In this document: positions 31,416 through 41,225 of the stretch, piece after piece
Layout of the letters: each line of letters opens with the position of its first letter
Numbering within the stretch: position 1 is the first letter of the stretch
Assembly: GCA_015065265.1 (NCBI GenBank)
Contig: SVQQ01000004.1
Location: 1 to 64,000, forward strand
From: Oscillospiraceae bacterium
Lineage (GTDB): Bacteria; Bacillota; Clostridia; Oscillospirales; SIG627
Reading direction: 5' to 3'
DNA: 64,000 nucleotides
Program-made: the position numbers and the translations under genes
The notes under the pieces: model-generated
Databases searched by the model: none
What the model was told of the DNA's origin: nothing
The model's input: the letters and a program-made list of their open reading frames with translations, nothing else

Positions 31416-31491
31416 TGGTGGGGACTACAGGGCTCGAACCTGTGACCCTCTGCTTGTAAGGCAGATGCTCTCCCAGCTGAGCTAAACCCCC
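31416..31491 (-). tRNA. tRNA-Val(TAC)
   Basis: 76-nt cloverleaf, anticodon loop CTTACAA, encoded CCA. Confidence 0.95.
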
Positions 31492-31496
31492 ACATA

Positions 31497-31572
31497 TGGA
31501 GCGGATTACGGGGCTCGAACCCGCCACCTCGACCTTGGCAAGGTCGCGCTCTACCAAATGAGCTAAATCCGC
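31497..31572 (-). tRNA. tRNA-Gly(GCC)
   Basis: 76-nt cloverleaf, anticodon loop TTGCCAA, encoded CCA. Confidence 0.95.
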
Positions 31573-31593
31573 AAATGTGAGTCGCACGTAACG

Positions 31594-31669
<76 letters not shown>

Positions 31670-31736
31670 ATATGCGACTCAACGCTATACATAATATCAT
31701 AAGTAGAAGAATTTGTCAAGATATTATTTTTATTTT

Positions 31737-32552
31737 TTAAAAATTTTTTCTTGAATGAGTTAGTATCTCCTCCATTGTGGTGAAGAAGGGATAGTTTTTC
31801 TCTATCAAGAGGTTTTCCGCGTCTTCTACAAAAGAGTTAATTGTGTCTGTTTTATGGGTATCCGTTGTGATAACGAGTTTTCCCCCGCCTGTTACAATTT
31901 CAGAAAGTATAAATTCTTCGGGATAGAATGACGTTCTGTAGCCTCGTGAAATTGCCCCTGTGTTGACTTCGAAGGTGACGGGGCTTTTCAAAAGATTGCG
32001 ACAGGCGTCAAGGGCAGATTTTCTATACCTTTTGGAGTTTGTGTCAAAGACTTTTTCCCTCTCTTGAAACTTCGTGATAAGGTCGAAGTGACCTACTATG
32101 TGGCAAGACGTTTTATTATAGAGGTCACCTACAAGGTTATAGTAATCTTCTGCCAAAGCGTCGGCGTCACCGTTATAGAGTTCTTTTATGGCGTTTTTTA
32201 GAATTTTAGCGCTTTCGTCAAGGGCAATATACTGCGAGTCCTTTTTAACGTAGTGTACCGAGCCTATAACGTAATCATAGTCACTTATGTCAGTATTTGA
32301 ATAGTAGTCGTACTCTATACCTAAAAAAATCTTGATTTTATCGGAATACTTGTCCTTCAGGCGAAGTATTTCGTCCTTATACTTACCCTCTCCTTCTTTT
32401 GACATACACCATCTTGAGTCGTGTTCTGTAAAAGAATGAGAGGAAAAGCCGATTTCCGAAAGCCCAAGTTCTATCGCCTTTTTTACCATTTCTTCGGCGG
32501 TGTTTTTTCCGTCGCAGAAGGTGGTATGGGTATGGAAGGGAGAAAAGTTCAT
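31737..32552 (-). CDS. PHP-family histidinol-phosphatase
   Basis: [35 protein letters not shown]; last gene of his operon. Confidence 0.9.
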   Translation of the reverse strand: MNFSPFHTHTTFCDGKNTAEEMVKKAIELGLSEIGFSSHSFTEHDSRWCMSKEGEGKYKDEILRLKDKYSDKIKIFLGIEYDYYSNTDISDYDYVIGSVHYVKKDSQYIALDESAKILKNAIKELYNGDADALAEDYYNLVGDLYNKTSCHIVGHFDLITKFQEREKVFDTNSKRYRKSALDACRNLLKSPVTFEVNTGAISRGYRTSFYPEEFILSEIVTGGGKLVITTDTHKTDTINSFVEDAENLLIEKNYPFFTTMEEILTHSRKNF

Positions 32553-33199
32553 TTTGTCATTTTCTCCTGTTTTACCTTTTTGTCAATAATGTGACGTGAG
32601 GCAAGTTCTCTGTGTACTTCTTCAACGCTAATGCCCATTTCGGTCATAAGGACCATTACGTGATAGGCAAGGTCGGCAATTTCGTAGATAGTTTCTTTTT
32701 TATCGTCTGCTTTACCTGCGATGATAACTTCTGTACATTCTTCGCCTACTTTTTTGAGGATTTTATCTACGCCTTTATCAAAAAGGTAGGTTGTATATGA
32801 GCCCTCGGGTCTGTCCTTTCTTCTTCCCTCAAGAAGAGTTGCAAGAGAGTCAAGGGTGAACTGATGAAGTTCGGGACTTTGGTAAAGGGTATTTGTGAAA
32901 CAGGAATTAGTGCCTGTGTGACAGGCAGGGCCGTCCTTTTCGACAACTACCACAAGGGCATCTTTATCACAGTCGGCTGTAATAGAAACCACGTGCTGAT
33001 AATTACCGCTGGTCTCCCCTTTCAGCCAGAGTTCTTCTCTTGAACGACTCCAAAAACAAGTCAGTCCCTTTTCTATAGATATTTTAAGGCTTTCCTTGTT
33101 CATATAGGCAAGTGTCAAGACTTCACCGTTTATTGAGTCAACTACTACGGCGGGAATAAGTCCGTATTTATCAAATTTAAGTTCGTCAATATTTATCAT
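32549..33199 (-). CDS. hisIE: Bifunctional phosphoribosyl-AMP cyclohydrolase/phosphoribosyl-ATP pyrophosphatase
   Basis: [24 protein letters not shown] plus HisE region [12 protein letters not shown]. Confidence 0.95.
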   Translation of the reverse strand: MINIDELKFDKYGLIPAVVVDSINGEVLTLAYMNKESLKISIEKGLTCFWSRSREELWLKGETSGNYQHVVSITADCDKDALVVVVEKDGPACHTGTNSCFTNTLYQSPELHQFTLDSLATLLEGRRKDRPEGSYTTYLFDKGVDKILKKVGEECTEVIIAGKADDKKETIYEIADLAYHVMVLMTEMGISVEEVHRELASRHIIDKKVKQEKMTK

Positions 33200-33201
33200 T
33201 T

Positions 33202-33960
33202 TTATAACCTCACAGTAATATTGTTTTTACGAAGTTCTTTCTTCAAATCTTTTATTTCAATTTCACCGAAATGGAATACCGATGCGGCAAGTCCTGCGTC
33301 GATATCGGGGAGTGTTTTGAAAAGTGTTACAAAGTCCTCTTTTGACCCTGCGCCACCCGACGCGATAACAGGAACGTTGACAGAGTTTAAAACTGCGTCA
33401 AGCATTTCAAGGTCGAAGCCTTTTTTTACACCGTCGGTGTCAATAGAATTGACAACGACTTCCCCTGCGCCAAGGTCAACGGCGTGTTTTATCCAGTCGA
33501 TTGCTTCCATACCTGTGTTCTCTCTTCCGCCTTTGGAAAACACTCGGAAAACTCCGTCAACACGTTTTACGTCGGCGGAAATTACAACACATTGATTTCC
33601 GTATTTTTTGGCGGCTTCTTCGATGAGTTTAGGGTTTTTGATAGCACCTGAATTTACGCTGACTTTATCTGCTCCGCATTTGAGAACTCTGTCAAAGTCA
33701 GAAACGGTATTTATTCCCCCTCCAACTGTGAGAGGGACGAAAATCTTACTTGCAACCTCAGTCAGTATATCTGTAAAAAGGGCTCTCCCCTCGCTTGATG
33801 CGGTTATATCATAAAAGACAAGTTCGTCTGCACCGCTATCGGAATAAAATTTTGCGAGTTTTACAGGTGATGACACGTCCGAGAGCCCAAGAAAGTTTAC
33901 TCCTTTTACTACCCTTCCGTCTTTGACGTCGAGGCAGGGTATAATTCTTTTTGTTATCAT
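33202..33960 (-). CDS. hisF: Imidazole glycerol phosphate synthase subunit HisF
   Basis: [23 protein letters not shown]. Confidence 0.97.
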   Translation of the reverse strand: MITKRIIPCLDVKDGRVVKGVNFLGLSDVSSPVKLAKFYSDSGADELVFYDITASSEGRALFTDILTEVASKIFVPLTVGGGINTVSDFDRVLKCGADKVSVNSGAIKNPKLIEEAAKKYGNQCVVISADVKRVDGVFRVFSKGGRENTGMEAIDWIKHAVDLGAGEVVVNSIDTDGVKKGFDLEMLDAVLNSVNVPVIASGGAGSKEDFVTLFKTLPDIDAGLAASVFHFGEIEIKDLKKELRKNNITVRL

Positions 33961-34670
33961 CGTGACACCTCAATTGCTTCTTTAAGGTTTATAGCGCCCG
34001 TATAATAGGCTTTTCCGATTATGGCTCCGTACAAATTCATTTTGCGAAGTGCCTTTACGTCTTCGATGGTAGATACGCCACCTGATGCTACTATATTCAT
34101 TTTATATTTTTCTGAAAGTTCGCGGTACATTTCAAGGTTTGTGCCTGACATGGCTCCGTCTTTTGAAATGTCGGTGCATATGACGGTGTTAACCCCCATA
34201 TTTTCCATTTTACTTAAAAATTCGTCAAGGGTAACAGATGAGGTTTCAAGCCATCCCTTTATAGCAATATAGCCTTCTTTTACGTCGGCACCTACTGCAA
34301 CTTTGTCCGTGTATTTTTCAAGGGCGGTTTTTAGAAAAGCGGTGTCGTTTATGGCGGCAGTGCCGAGAATTACTCTGTCAACTCCTGCCTCAAGGTATTT
34401 TTCAAGAGTTTCAAGGTTTCTCACTCCTCCCCCTATTTCAACGAAGAGGTTAGTTTTTTCGGCTATTTCTCTGACAACTGAAAGATTAGGGGTAGTTGCG
34501 TCCTTTGCGCCTTCAAGGTCTACCATATGTATAAAACTCGCACCCTGTCTTTCAAAGTCACGTGCAACGTCAAGAGGGTTATCGCTATATACTGTCATAT
34601 TTTTATAGTCGCCTTTAAAAAGGCGTACTGCTTTTTTATCGTATAAATCTATTGCAGGGAAAATATTCAT
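33957..34670 (-). CDS. hisA: ProFAR isomerase HisA
   Basis: FPAIDLYDKKAVRLFKGDY. Confidence 0.95.
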   Translation of the reverse strand: MNIFPAIDLYDKKAVRLFKGDYKNMTVYSDNPLDVARDFERQGASFIHMVDLEGAKDATTPNLSVVREIAEKTNLFVEIGGGVRNLETLEKYLEAGVDRVILGTAAINDTAFLKTALEKYTDKVAVGADVKEGYIAIKGWLETSSVTLDEFLSKMENMGVNTVICTDISKDGAMSGTNLEMYRELSEKYKMNIVASGGVSTIEDVKALRKMNLYGAIIGKAYYTGAINLKEAIEVSR

Positions 34671-34677
34671 TTGTTAT

Positions 34678-35292
34678 TTAGTCCTCCCATTCAGCAAAGG
34701 CGCGAAGAATACCCAGCCCTACTTCACCGCTTTTTTCGGGGTGAAACTGGGTGCCTGAAACGTTGTTGTAGGCAACTGCGGCGGTGAGTTCTTTTCCGTA
34801 TTCTGCTGTCATAATAAGGCTATCTTCACAGTCGGTTGCAAAATAAGAATGGACAAAGTACACACAGTCGCCTTCTTTTGTATATTTGAAAACAGGGTGT
34901 TCCTTTTTCTTTATCAGGGCATTCCAACCGATGTGTGGAATTTTCAGGTGGGCGGGAATAGTGCCTTTCATTGAAACGACTTTTCCTTTTAAGAGTCCAA
35001 GTCCCCGATGCTCTCCATACTCAAAACTTTTCTCAAATAAAAGTTGCATACCAAGGCATATACCGAAAATCTTTTTGCCCTTTTCAACTTCGTCTACAAT
35101 AACTTTATCAAGTCCGCTTTCGCGAAGTTTTTTTATGGCATCTCCAAAAGCGCCAACTCCCGGAAGTATTATTTTATCGGCTTTTTCAATATCCTCTTTT
35201 AAAGACGTTACCTTTACTTCTGCTCCGATTGCTTTAAGAGATGATGTAAGAGAAAAGAGATTTCCTACTCCATAGTCAATAAGTGCAATCAT
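34678..35292 (-). CDS. hisH: Imidazole glycerol phosphate synthase subunit HisH
   Basis: GVGNLFSLTSSLKAIG; GICLGMQLLFEKS; GTQFHPEKS. Confidence 0.96.
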   Translation of the reverse strand: MIALIDYGVGNLFSLTSSLKAIGAEVKVTSLKEDIEKADKIILPGVGAFGDAIKKLRESGLDKVIVDEVEKGKKIFGICLGMQLLFEKSFEYGEHRGLGLLKGKVVSMKGTIPAHLKIPHIGWNALIKKKEHPVFKYTKEGDCVYFVHSYFATDCEDSLIMTAEYGKELTAAVAYNNVSGTQFHPEKSGEVGLGILRAFAEWED

Positions 35293-35879
35293 TAAAGGAC
35301 TCCTTTTGTGGAAGGGATTTCACCATTGAGTTTGAGGTCGATGGCGGTGGCTTTATTAAGTGTTCTTGCAACCGATTTAAAAACGCCCTCGATTATGTGG
35401 TGGGAGTTTGTTCCTGCAAGTTTTGTAACGTGGAGGGTGACTCCTGCTTCTCTTACAAAACCTTGCCAGAATTCTTCTGAGAGTTCTGTGTCAAACTCTC
35501 CTACTTTTGTAGTAGGAGTTGTGGCGTTATAGGAAAGGTACGCTCTGCCCGAAATATCAACTGCCGACATTATAAGGCTTTCGTCCATAGGAAGAGTTGT
35601 GTCGGCGTAACGGCATATGCCTTTTTTATCACCGATAGCCTCAAAAAACGCTTTTCCAAGGGCTATTCCTATATCTTCTGCTGTGTGGTGGTAGTCAACC
35701 CAACTATCCCCTGCACATATAACGTCAAGGTCAAAGCGTGAGTGCTTTGAAAAAAGGGTAAGCATATGGTCAAGGAAGCCTGAACCGGTCTTTATATTGC
35801 TCTCCCCTTTTCCGTCGAGATTTAAGGTGAGTTGTATATCTGTTTCTGCTGTTTTACGTACTATTTTTGAAGTTCTCAT
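35292..35879 (-). CDS. hisB: Imidazoleglycerol-phosphate dehydratase
   Basis: GFLDHMLTLFSKHSRFDL; DYHHTAEDIGIALG. Confidence 0.97.
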   Translation of the reverse strand: MRTSKIVRKTAETDIQLTLNLDGKGESNIKTGSGFLDHMLTLFSKHSRFDLDVICAGDSWVDYHHTAEDIGIALGKAFFEAIGDKKGICRYADTTLPMDESLIMSAVDISGRAYLSYNATTPTTKVGEFDTELSEEFWQGFVREAGVTLHVTKLAGTNSHHIIEGVFKSVARTLNKATAIDLKLNGEIPSTKGVL

Positions 35880-36940
35880 TTTTCTTCCTCCAAAATTTCT
35901 AAAACTTTTGATATAAATATTTCCATCTGTTCTTGTGTGCCGATAGTTATGCGGTTGAAATTACTTATTCTATCGCTCTCAAAGTGTCTTATCAGGACAC
36001 CTTTTTCTTTGAGTTTTACATAGAGGTCCGAGCCTTTTATTCTTTTGCTTTCGGCAAACAGGAAATTGGCTTTTGAATCGGTGACAAAGAAGCCGAGTTC
36101 TTTAAGTGAAGATGCAGTATAGTCTCGGGTTAACTGAATTTTCTTGCAGTTATTCATATAATAGTCGTCGTCTTCTATTGCCGAAACTCCTGCTTTCATA
36201 GTCATTCGATTTACGTTATAGGGGTTAGTGGAATACCTTAGAGTATTTATGTCCTTTATAAGTTCAGGAGAAGCAAAGCCCATACCAAGACGTGCTCCTG
36301 CAAGGGAACGTGACTTCGAGAAGGTCTGTGTTACAAGCAAATTGTCATACTTATTCACAAGTGACACCGCACTTTCTGTACCAAAATCCACGTATGCTTC
36401 GTCAATTATTACAACATTGTCGGGATTGGCTTTTACAATCTTTTCAATTTCAGAAAGTTCAAGTGCAATTCCCGTGGGGGCATTGGGGTTTGCCAAAAAG
36501 ACTGTGGCGTTATTTAGCATATAGTCTTCTGGTGAAACTGTAAAGTCCTTGTTTAAAGGAATTTCAGTATATGGCAGGTTATAAAGGTTTGCAAAAACTT
36601 TATAAAAGCCATAGGTCAGGTCGGGGAAAATGGCGGGGTGAGTACTGTCACAGAAAGCAAGAAAGGCGAAATTGAGAATTTCGTCAGAGCCATTTGTAAC
36701 GACGACGCAATCTTCTGGAAGATTGTACCTTTTGGCAAGAGCCGAGACAAGCTCCTTGGAGTCGGGGTCTGAATAGAGCATAAGGCGTGAAACTTCCTCG
36801 GACACTGCCTTTTTCACTTTATCTGACGGGGGGTAAGGCGACTCGTTGGTATTGAGTTTTATGTATTTTTTATCGTTTAACTGTTCGCCCGGAACGTATG
36901 GGACAAGATTTTTATGAGTGGTAGAAAAAAATCTGCTCAT
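35876..36940 (-). CDS. hisC: Histidinol-phosphate aminotransferase
   Basis: KLNTNESPYPPSDKVKKAV; QTFSKSRSLAGARLGMG. Confidence 0.95.
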   Translation of the reverse strand: MSRFFSTTHKNLVPYVPGEQLNDKKYIKLNTNESPYPPSDKVKKAVSEEVSRLMLYSDPDSKELVSALAKRYNLPEDCVVVTNGSDEILNFAFLAFCDSTHPAIFPDLTYGFYKVFANLYNLPYTEIPLNKDFTVSPEDYMLNNATVFLANPNAPTGIALELSEIEKIVKANPDNVVIIDEAYVDFGTESAVSLVNKYDNLLVTQTFSKSRSLAGARLGMGFASPELIKDINTLRYSTNPYNVNRMTMKAGVSAIEDDDYYMNNCKKIQLTRDYTASSLKELGFFVTDSKANFLFAESKRIKGSDLYVKLKEKGVLIRHFESDRISNFNRITIGTQEQMEIFISKVLEILEEEK

Positions 36941-38217
36941 TACTTCTCACCTCTTACCTCAACGCTTCTGGCGTGGGCGTCAAGTCCCTCTTTTCTTGCA
37001 AAATAAGCAACTTTGCTCTCTACTTTATCAAGAGCGTCCTTTGTATAATAAATTATCTGGGACTTCTTTACAAAGTCGTCTACGCTGAGAGGAGAAGAAA
37101 ATCTTGCAGTACCGCTTGTGGGAAGTGTGTGGTTGGGACCTGCAAAATAGTCTCCCAAGGCTTCGGGACAGTATTTGCCCATAAAAATCGAACCTGCGTG
37201 ATGAACTTTATCAAGATAATCAAAAGGGTTATCTACGCTGAGTTCAAGGTGTTCGGGGGCAATAGCGTTGGCGATATCGATAGCCAAAAGAAGATTGTCC
37301 TCTGCTACGATAATTTTTCCGTTATTATCAATAGACTGACGGGCAATATCTGCACGTGGAAGCAGTGGAATTTGTCTTTCAAGTTCTTCGCTGACTTTTT
37401 TCGCGAATTCAAAACTGTCGCACACCAAAACTGCACTTGCCATTTTATCGTGTTCTGCCTGAGAGAGCATATCGGCGGCAATATTTTTAGGTATGGAAGT
37501 TCTGTCTGCTACAACTAAAATTTCACTGGGACCTGCTATCATATCAATGGAAACTTTACCGAAGACCTGTTTTTTCGCTTCGGCAACATAGGCGTTTCCG
37601 GGGCCTACGATTTTGTCCACCTTGGGAACGGTGTCGGTACCGTATGCAAGGGCTGCAACTGCCTGTGCACCACCAACTTTAAATATTCTGTCGACTCCTG
37701 CAATTTTGGCAGCGGCAAGAATTACAGGGTTAACCTTTCCGCTTGTCATTGGGGGGGTTACCATTACAATCTCTTTGCAACCTGCAATTTTTGCAGGAAT
37801 TGAATCCATTAAAACGGTTGAGGGATAGGCGGCGGTACCTCCAGGTACGTAGAGGCCTACTTTTTCAATAGGCGTTACACGTTGGCCTGTAACAACTCCG
37901 TCCTTTTCGTTTATAAAGAAACTGTTTGCGACCTGTCTTTTGTGAAAGTTTCTGATGTTCTCGGCACTTTCTTTTAAAACGTCAATAAATTTTTTTTCCA
38001 CCGATGAGAAAGCCTCGTCGATTTCTTCGGGAGTCACTTCCAGTGTTGAAAGTTTTACTTTATCGAACTTTTCGCAATATTCAAAAAGTGCTCTGTCTCC
38101 GTTTTTTATTACGTTATCTATTATTTCTTTAACTGTGCCTTCTACGTTTTGTGAGATGTTTTCTCTTTTATAGATTTCGCTGTTTGGCACGTCTCCATAT
38201 TTATAAATACTAATCAT
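36940..38217 (-). CDS. hisD: Histidinol dehydrogenase
   Basis: VGLYVPGGTAAYPSTVLM; IAGPSEILVVAD; GPNHTLPTSGTARF. Confidence 0.97.
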   Translation of the reverse strand: MISIYKYGDVPNSEIYKRENISQNVEGTVKEIIDNVIKNGDRALFEYCEKFDKVKLSTLEVTPEEIDEAFSSVEKKFIDVLKESAENIRNFHKRQVANSFFINEKDGVVTGQRVTPIEKVGLYVPGGTAAYPSTVLMDSIPAKIAGCKEIVMVTPPMTSGKVNPVILAAAKIAGVDRIFKVGGAQAVAALAYGTDTVPKVDKIVGPGNAYVAEAKKQVFGKVSIDMIAGPSEILVVADRTSIPKNIAADMLSQAEHDKMASAVLVCDSFEFAKKVSEELERQIPLLPRADIARQSIDNNGKIIVAEDNLLLAIDIANAIAPEHLELSVDNPFDYLDKVHHAGSIFMGKYCPEALGDYFAGPNHTLPTSGTARFSSPLSVDDFVKKSQIIYYTKDALDKVESKVAYFARKEGLDAHARSVEVRGEK

Positions 38218-38839
38218 CTGTCTTTACCTGTGCTTTCATACTCTCAACTATTTTTTCTATTTCCTGTGTTTTGAATTTGAAACTTGATTTATTGGAAATG
38301 AGTCTTGCACTGATGGGCACAACTGTTTCAACTACCTCAAGGTCGTTTTCCTTTAGGGTTGTGCCTGTCTCTACGATATCCACGATAACGTCAGAGAGTT
38401 TAAGAATAGGTGCAAGTTCTATTGAACCGTTGAGTTTGATAATGTCTATATCGCGACAACGTGACGAATAAAAGTTTTTTGCGATATTGACAAATTTAGT
38501 TGCCACCTTCAAGGTACGTGTGTTGTCGTCGTAAAAACCTTTTTTAGCGGCTACTGCCATTTTGCATTTGCCTATATTAAGGTCTAAAAGTTCGTATATT
38601 TCGGGTGTATATTCAAGGAGTATATCCTTTCCCGCAACACCTATATCGGCGGCTCCCCTTTCAACGTATATAGACACGTCAGAGGGTTTTACCCAAAAGT
38701 AGCGTACTCCCTTTTCTTTATTTTCAAATATGAGTTTGCGGTTGTTCTCGTGAATGGAAGGACATTCGTATCCTGCTCTTTCGAACATTGAATAAACCTT
38801 TTCACCGAGTCTTCCTTTGGGAAGGGCTATATTTAACAT
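38210..38839 (-). CDS. hisG: ATP phosphoribosyltransferase, short form
   Basis: LNIALPKGRLGEKVYSMFERAG; DVIVDIVETGTTLKENDL. Confidence 0.96.
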   Translation of the reverse strand: MLNIALPKGRLGEKVYSMFERAGYECPSIHENNRKLIFENKEKGVRYFWVKPSDVSIYVERGAADIGVAGKDILLEYTPEIYELLDLNIGKCKMAVAAKKGFYDDNTRTLKVATKFVNIAKNFYSSRCRDIDIIKLNGSIELAPILKLSDVIVDIVETGTTLKENDLEVVETVVPISARLISNKSSFKFKTQEIEKIVESMKAQVKTDD

Positions 38840-38840
38840 T

Positions 38841-39947
38841 TTATTTTACCTCCCCGTAAAAGTTTTCTGTCATTTTATATCTGAGTTTTTCGGGTATGAC
38901 TTTTTGGGCTGAAACTGTAAGTCCTGATTCTGTAAGTGCCATAACTCTGTCAAGGACCTTGGCGATATCGTCACTCTCTTTGTACAGCAAAAGCACGTCC
39001 ACATCCCACGTTTTTGTATCTGTGTTTAAATCTTCAAGCAAGTCTAAATACAAAGCAAAACCCAAGGCTCCTGAACGGCGTCCCATTCTCTCCATTAAGG
39101 CGTCGTACTGTCCCCCTGCAAGTACTCCTTCGGGTATTCCTTTTAAAAATCCTTTGAACACTATTCCGTTATAGTAGTTCATATCGTTGATTACTGAAAA
39201 ATCAATTCGTATTCTGTCGGCGTACTGTGTTTTTGAAAGGAGTTTGCATATATCGGAAAGTTCTTTCAAGGCTTCTTTTTCTCTGTCTGTTTCTACCAAA
39301 ACTTCAAGTTTTGACAAAACTTTATCGGGGGCACCGTAAAGGTCGATAAAAGAAAGAAGTTGCATAGATTTTTCGGGGTCAACGTTATAGTCTTTTAAGA
39401 GTTTTTCGGCTTCGTGGCGGTTCTTTTCGGAAACAAGGCGAATAAATTCTTTTTTGAAGACGTCGTCTTTACCTGTGTTATCGAGGAACGCTTTGAAAAT
39501 GCCCATATGGGACAGGTCAAGAGCAAAATCGGACGTAACTGTATCAAGGCTTTTTGCCGCAAGGAAAATTACTTCAAAAACGTCGTACAGGTCTACGTCT
39601 CCTATACATTCAAGTCCCGTTTGCATTATCTCTTTAAAGCGGTGGGTACTTCCTGAAACTCTATATACGTTTTCGTTATAGTAAACTTTTTCTTTCACAC
39701 CTGGGGTGTCTGTGGTGTTCTTAATTATCGACAAGGTCACGTCGGGTTTTAAGGCAAGGAGGTCTCCGTTTGTATCGTTAAAAGTAATAACAGAATCGGA
39801 AACTAAAAAGTCCTTGTTTTTAACGTAAAGGTCGTAGGGCTCGAACTTGCTCATTTTAAAGGGTAGATAGCCATACTGTTTATAAAGACCGCGAAGGGCA
39901 AAGACTGCCTTTTCTTCGTTCTTTAATATATCTTCTCTCATAGTCAT
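38841..39947 (-). CDS. hisZ: ATP phosphoribosyltransferase regulatory subunit
   Basis: HisRS-like paralog with FALRGLYKQYGYLPFKMSKFEPYDLY; adjacent to short hisG. Confidence 0.9.
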   Translation of the reverse strand: MTMREDILKNEEKAVFALRGLYKQYGYLPFKMSKFEPYDLYVKNKDFLVSDSVITFNDTNGDLLALKPDVTLSIIKNTTDTPGVKEKVYYNENVYRVSGSTHRFKEIMQTGLECIGDVDLYDVFEVIFLAAKSLDTVTSDFALDLSHMGIFKAFLDNTGKDDVFKKEFIRLVSEKNRHEAEKLLKDYNVDPEKSMQLLSFIDLYGAPDKVLSKLEVLVETDREKEALKELSDICKLLSKTQYADRIRIDFSVINDMNYYNGIVFKGFLKGIPEGVLAGGQYDALMERMGRRSGALGFALYLDLLEDLNTDTKTWDVDVLLLYKESDDIAKVLDRVMALTESGLTVSAQKVIPEKLRYKMTENFYGEVK

Positions 39948-40246
39948 TTTTCCTCTTTTTCAAGTTTGTCAAGTTTTTCAAGAACTGCTTTGTATCCTCC
40001 GCCTCCGTATTCAAGGCATTTGTTTACTCGGCTGATTGTTGCAGTACTCATTCCTGTAGTTTTACTTACTACTACGTAATTTTCTCCGTCCATAAGCATC
40101 TTCGCCGCTTTAAGTCTTTGGGATATATCAAGTATCTCCTTAACTGTACAGGCGTCTTCAAAAAACTTATAGCACTCCTCTACACTTTCAAGGCAAAGAA
40201 TCGCACGGAAAAGATTGTCAACTTCAGGGGTATGTAATTTATCCAT
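39944..40246 (-). CDS. YerC/TrpR-like regulator, candidate histidine repressor
   Basis: LFRAILCLESVEECYKFFEDACTVKEILDISQRLKAAKMLMDGENYVVVSKTTGMSTATISRVNKCLEYGGGGY; first gene of his operon. Confidence 0.88.
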   Translation of the reverse strand: MDKLHTPEVDNLFRAILCLESVEECYKFFEDACTVKEILDISQRLKAAKMLMDGENYVVVSKTTGMSTATISRVNKCLEYGGGGYKAVLEKLDKLEKEEK

Positions 40247-40267
40247 AATTGTTCCTCACTTTATCGC

Positions 40268-40281
40268 TTTAATATGCTAAA
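40268..40281. promoter_or_regulatory. Dyad in his operon promoter region, possible HisR-type operator
   Basis: TTTAATATGCTAAA (TTTAnnATnnTAAA) next to a minus-strand TATAAT. Confidence 0.35.
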
Positions 40282-40327
40282 TTATAATACTTGTCTTTCC
40301 CTTTGTCAAGGCTTTTTAATAAAAAAA

Positions 40328-40356
40328 TTGATGCATCACGAAATTGATGCATCAAT
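40328..40356 (-). terminator. Terminator overlapping the stop region of the DUF6472-like gene
   Basis: ttgatgcatca-cgaaat-tgatgcatcaa with minus-strand T run. Confidence 0.75.
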
Positions 40357-40555
40357 TCTGGCGTCTTACTGTTTTATACTCGTCATAAAGTTGATAATAA
40401 GGGCAGAAATCGAAGGATTCTTCCATATATTTCAGGTACTCATCTTCGTCAAGTTCAACCATACACACGTTTGCTCCGATTTCGTCGTCGTAGACGAAGT
40501 TGAGACAGGTTTCGCAGTTGGTGGGGGTTCTTTTTTTCTTATTCATATTTAACAC
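40352..40555 (-). CDS. Small Cys-containing protein, DUF6472-like
   Basis: TNCETCLNFVYDDEIGANVCMVELDEDEYLKYMEESFDFCPYYQLYDEYKTVRRQN; likely metal-binding Cys motif. Confidence 0.6.
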   Translation of the reverse strand: MLNMNKKKRTPTNCETCLNFVYDDEIGANVCMVELDEDEYLKYMEESFDFCPYYQLYDEYKTVRRQN

Positions 40556-40658
40556 CTCACTGTATTTTACTATCTTTTTCTTCTTATGTCAATCATTTGA
40601 GTTGACAATATTCGATGTTATATGATAAAATTTATATATAAAAAAGAGGAGAGAAAAC

Positions 40659-41225
40659 ATGAAAAAGAAGATAAACGTGCTAAAACTTACAAGAGTTGCC
40701 CTTTCTGTTGCCTTTATTTCCATTGGGGCTATGCTTTCTTTTCCTACTACTCCTGCCTTTTCATTACAAACTTTATGTATCTTTATAGTATCTGTTTTTC
40801 TGACGCCGACTGAGGCTTTATGGGCGGGATTTGTCTATATACTTTTAGGTATTGTAGGACTTCCGATTTTCTCAAACTTCGGCTCGGGAATTGGTGTTAT
40901 TTTATCGTTGTCGGGGGGATTTATTATTTCCTTCCCTCTCGTTTTATTCATTATAAGTAAAATGATACGAAAGTTTCAGAAGACCACCTTTGTTTATGCT
41001 TTTGTTTTTGGAGTTGCTACCCTTATCACCTACGTATTTGGTGCTATATGGATAGAAGCCTTGAATTACTATGACGGAACTTTCCTTCAAATGCTACCTG
41101 CTTGTATATTGCCTTTTATACCCTTTGACGCTTTGAAGATTTTCGTGGCTATTTTGTGCATAAAAAAACTTGGGAGTGCGCTTGGACATAATGAAGAAAA
41201 AAATAATTCATCTAAAAACGGTTGA
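40659..41225 (+). CDS. bioY: Biotin transporter BioY (ECF S component)
   Basis: SLQTLCIFIVSVFLTPTEALWAGFVYILLGIVGLPIFSNFGSGIGVI. Confidence 0.93.
   Translation: MKKKINVLKLTRVALSVAFISIGAMLSFPTTPAFSLQTLCIFIVSVFLTPTEALWAGFVYILLGIVGLPIFSNFGSGIGVILSLSGGFIISFPLVLFIISKMIRKFQKTTFVYAFVFGVATLITYVFGAIWIEALNYYDGTFLQMLPACILPFIPFDALKIFVAILCIKKLGSALGHNEEKNNSSKNG

Noticed and set aside
40328-40356. Tandem TGATGCATCA palindromes as a possible operator pair or repeat array
   Set aside because: Better explained as a terminator hairpin with T run for the 40352-40555 gene.
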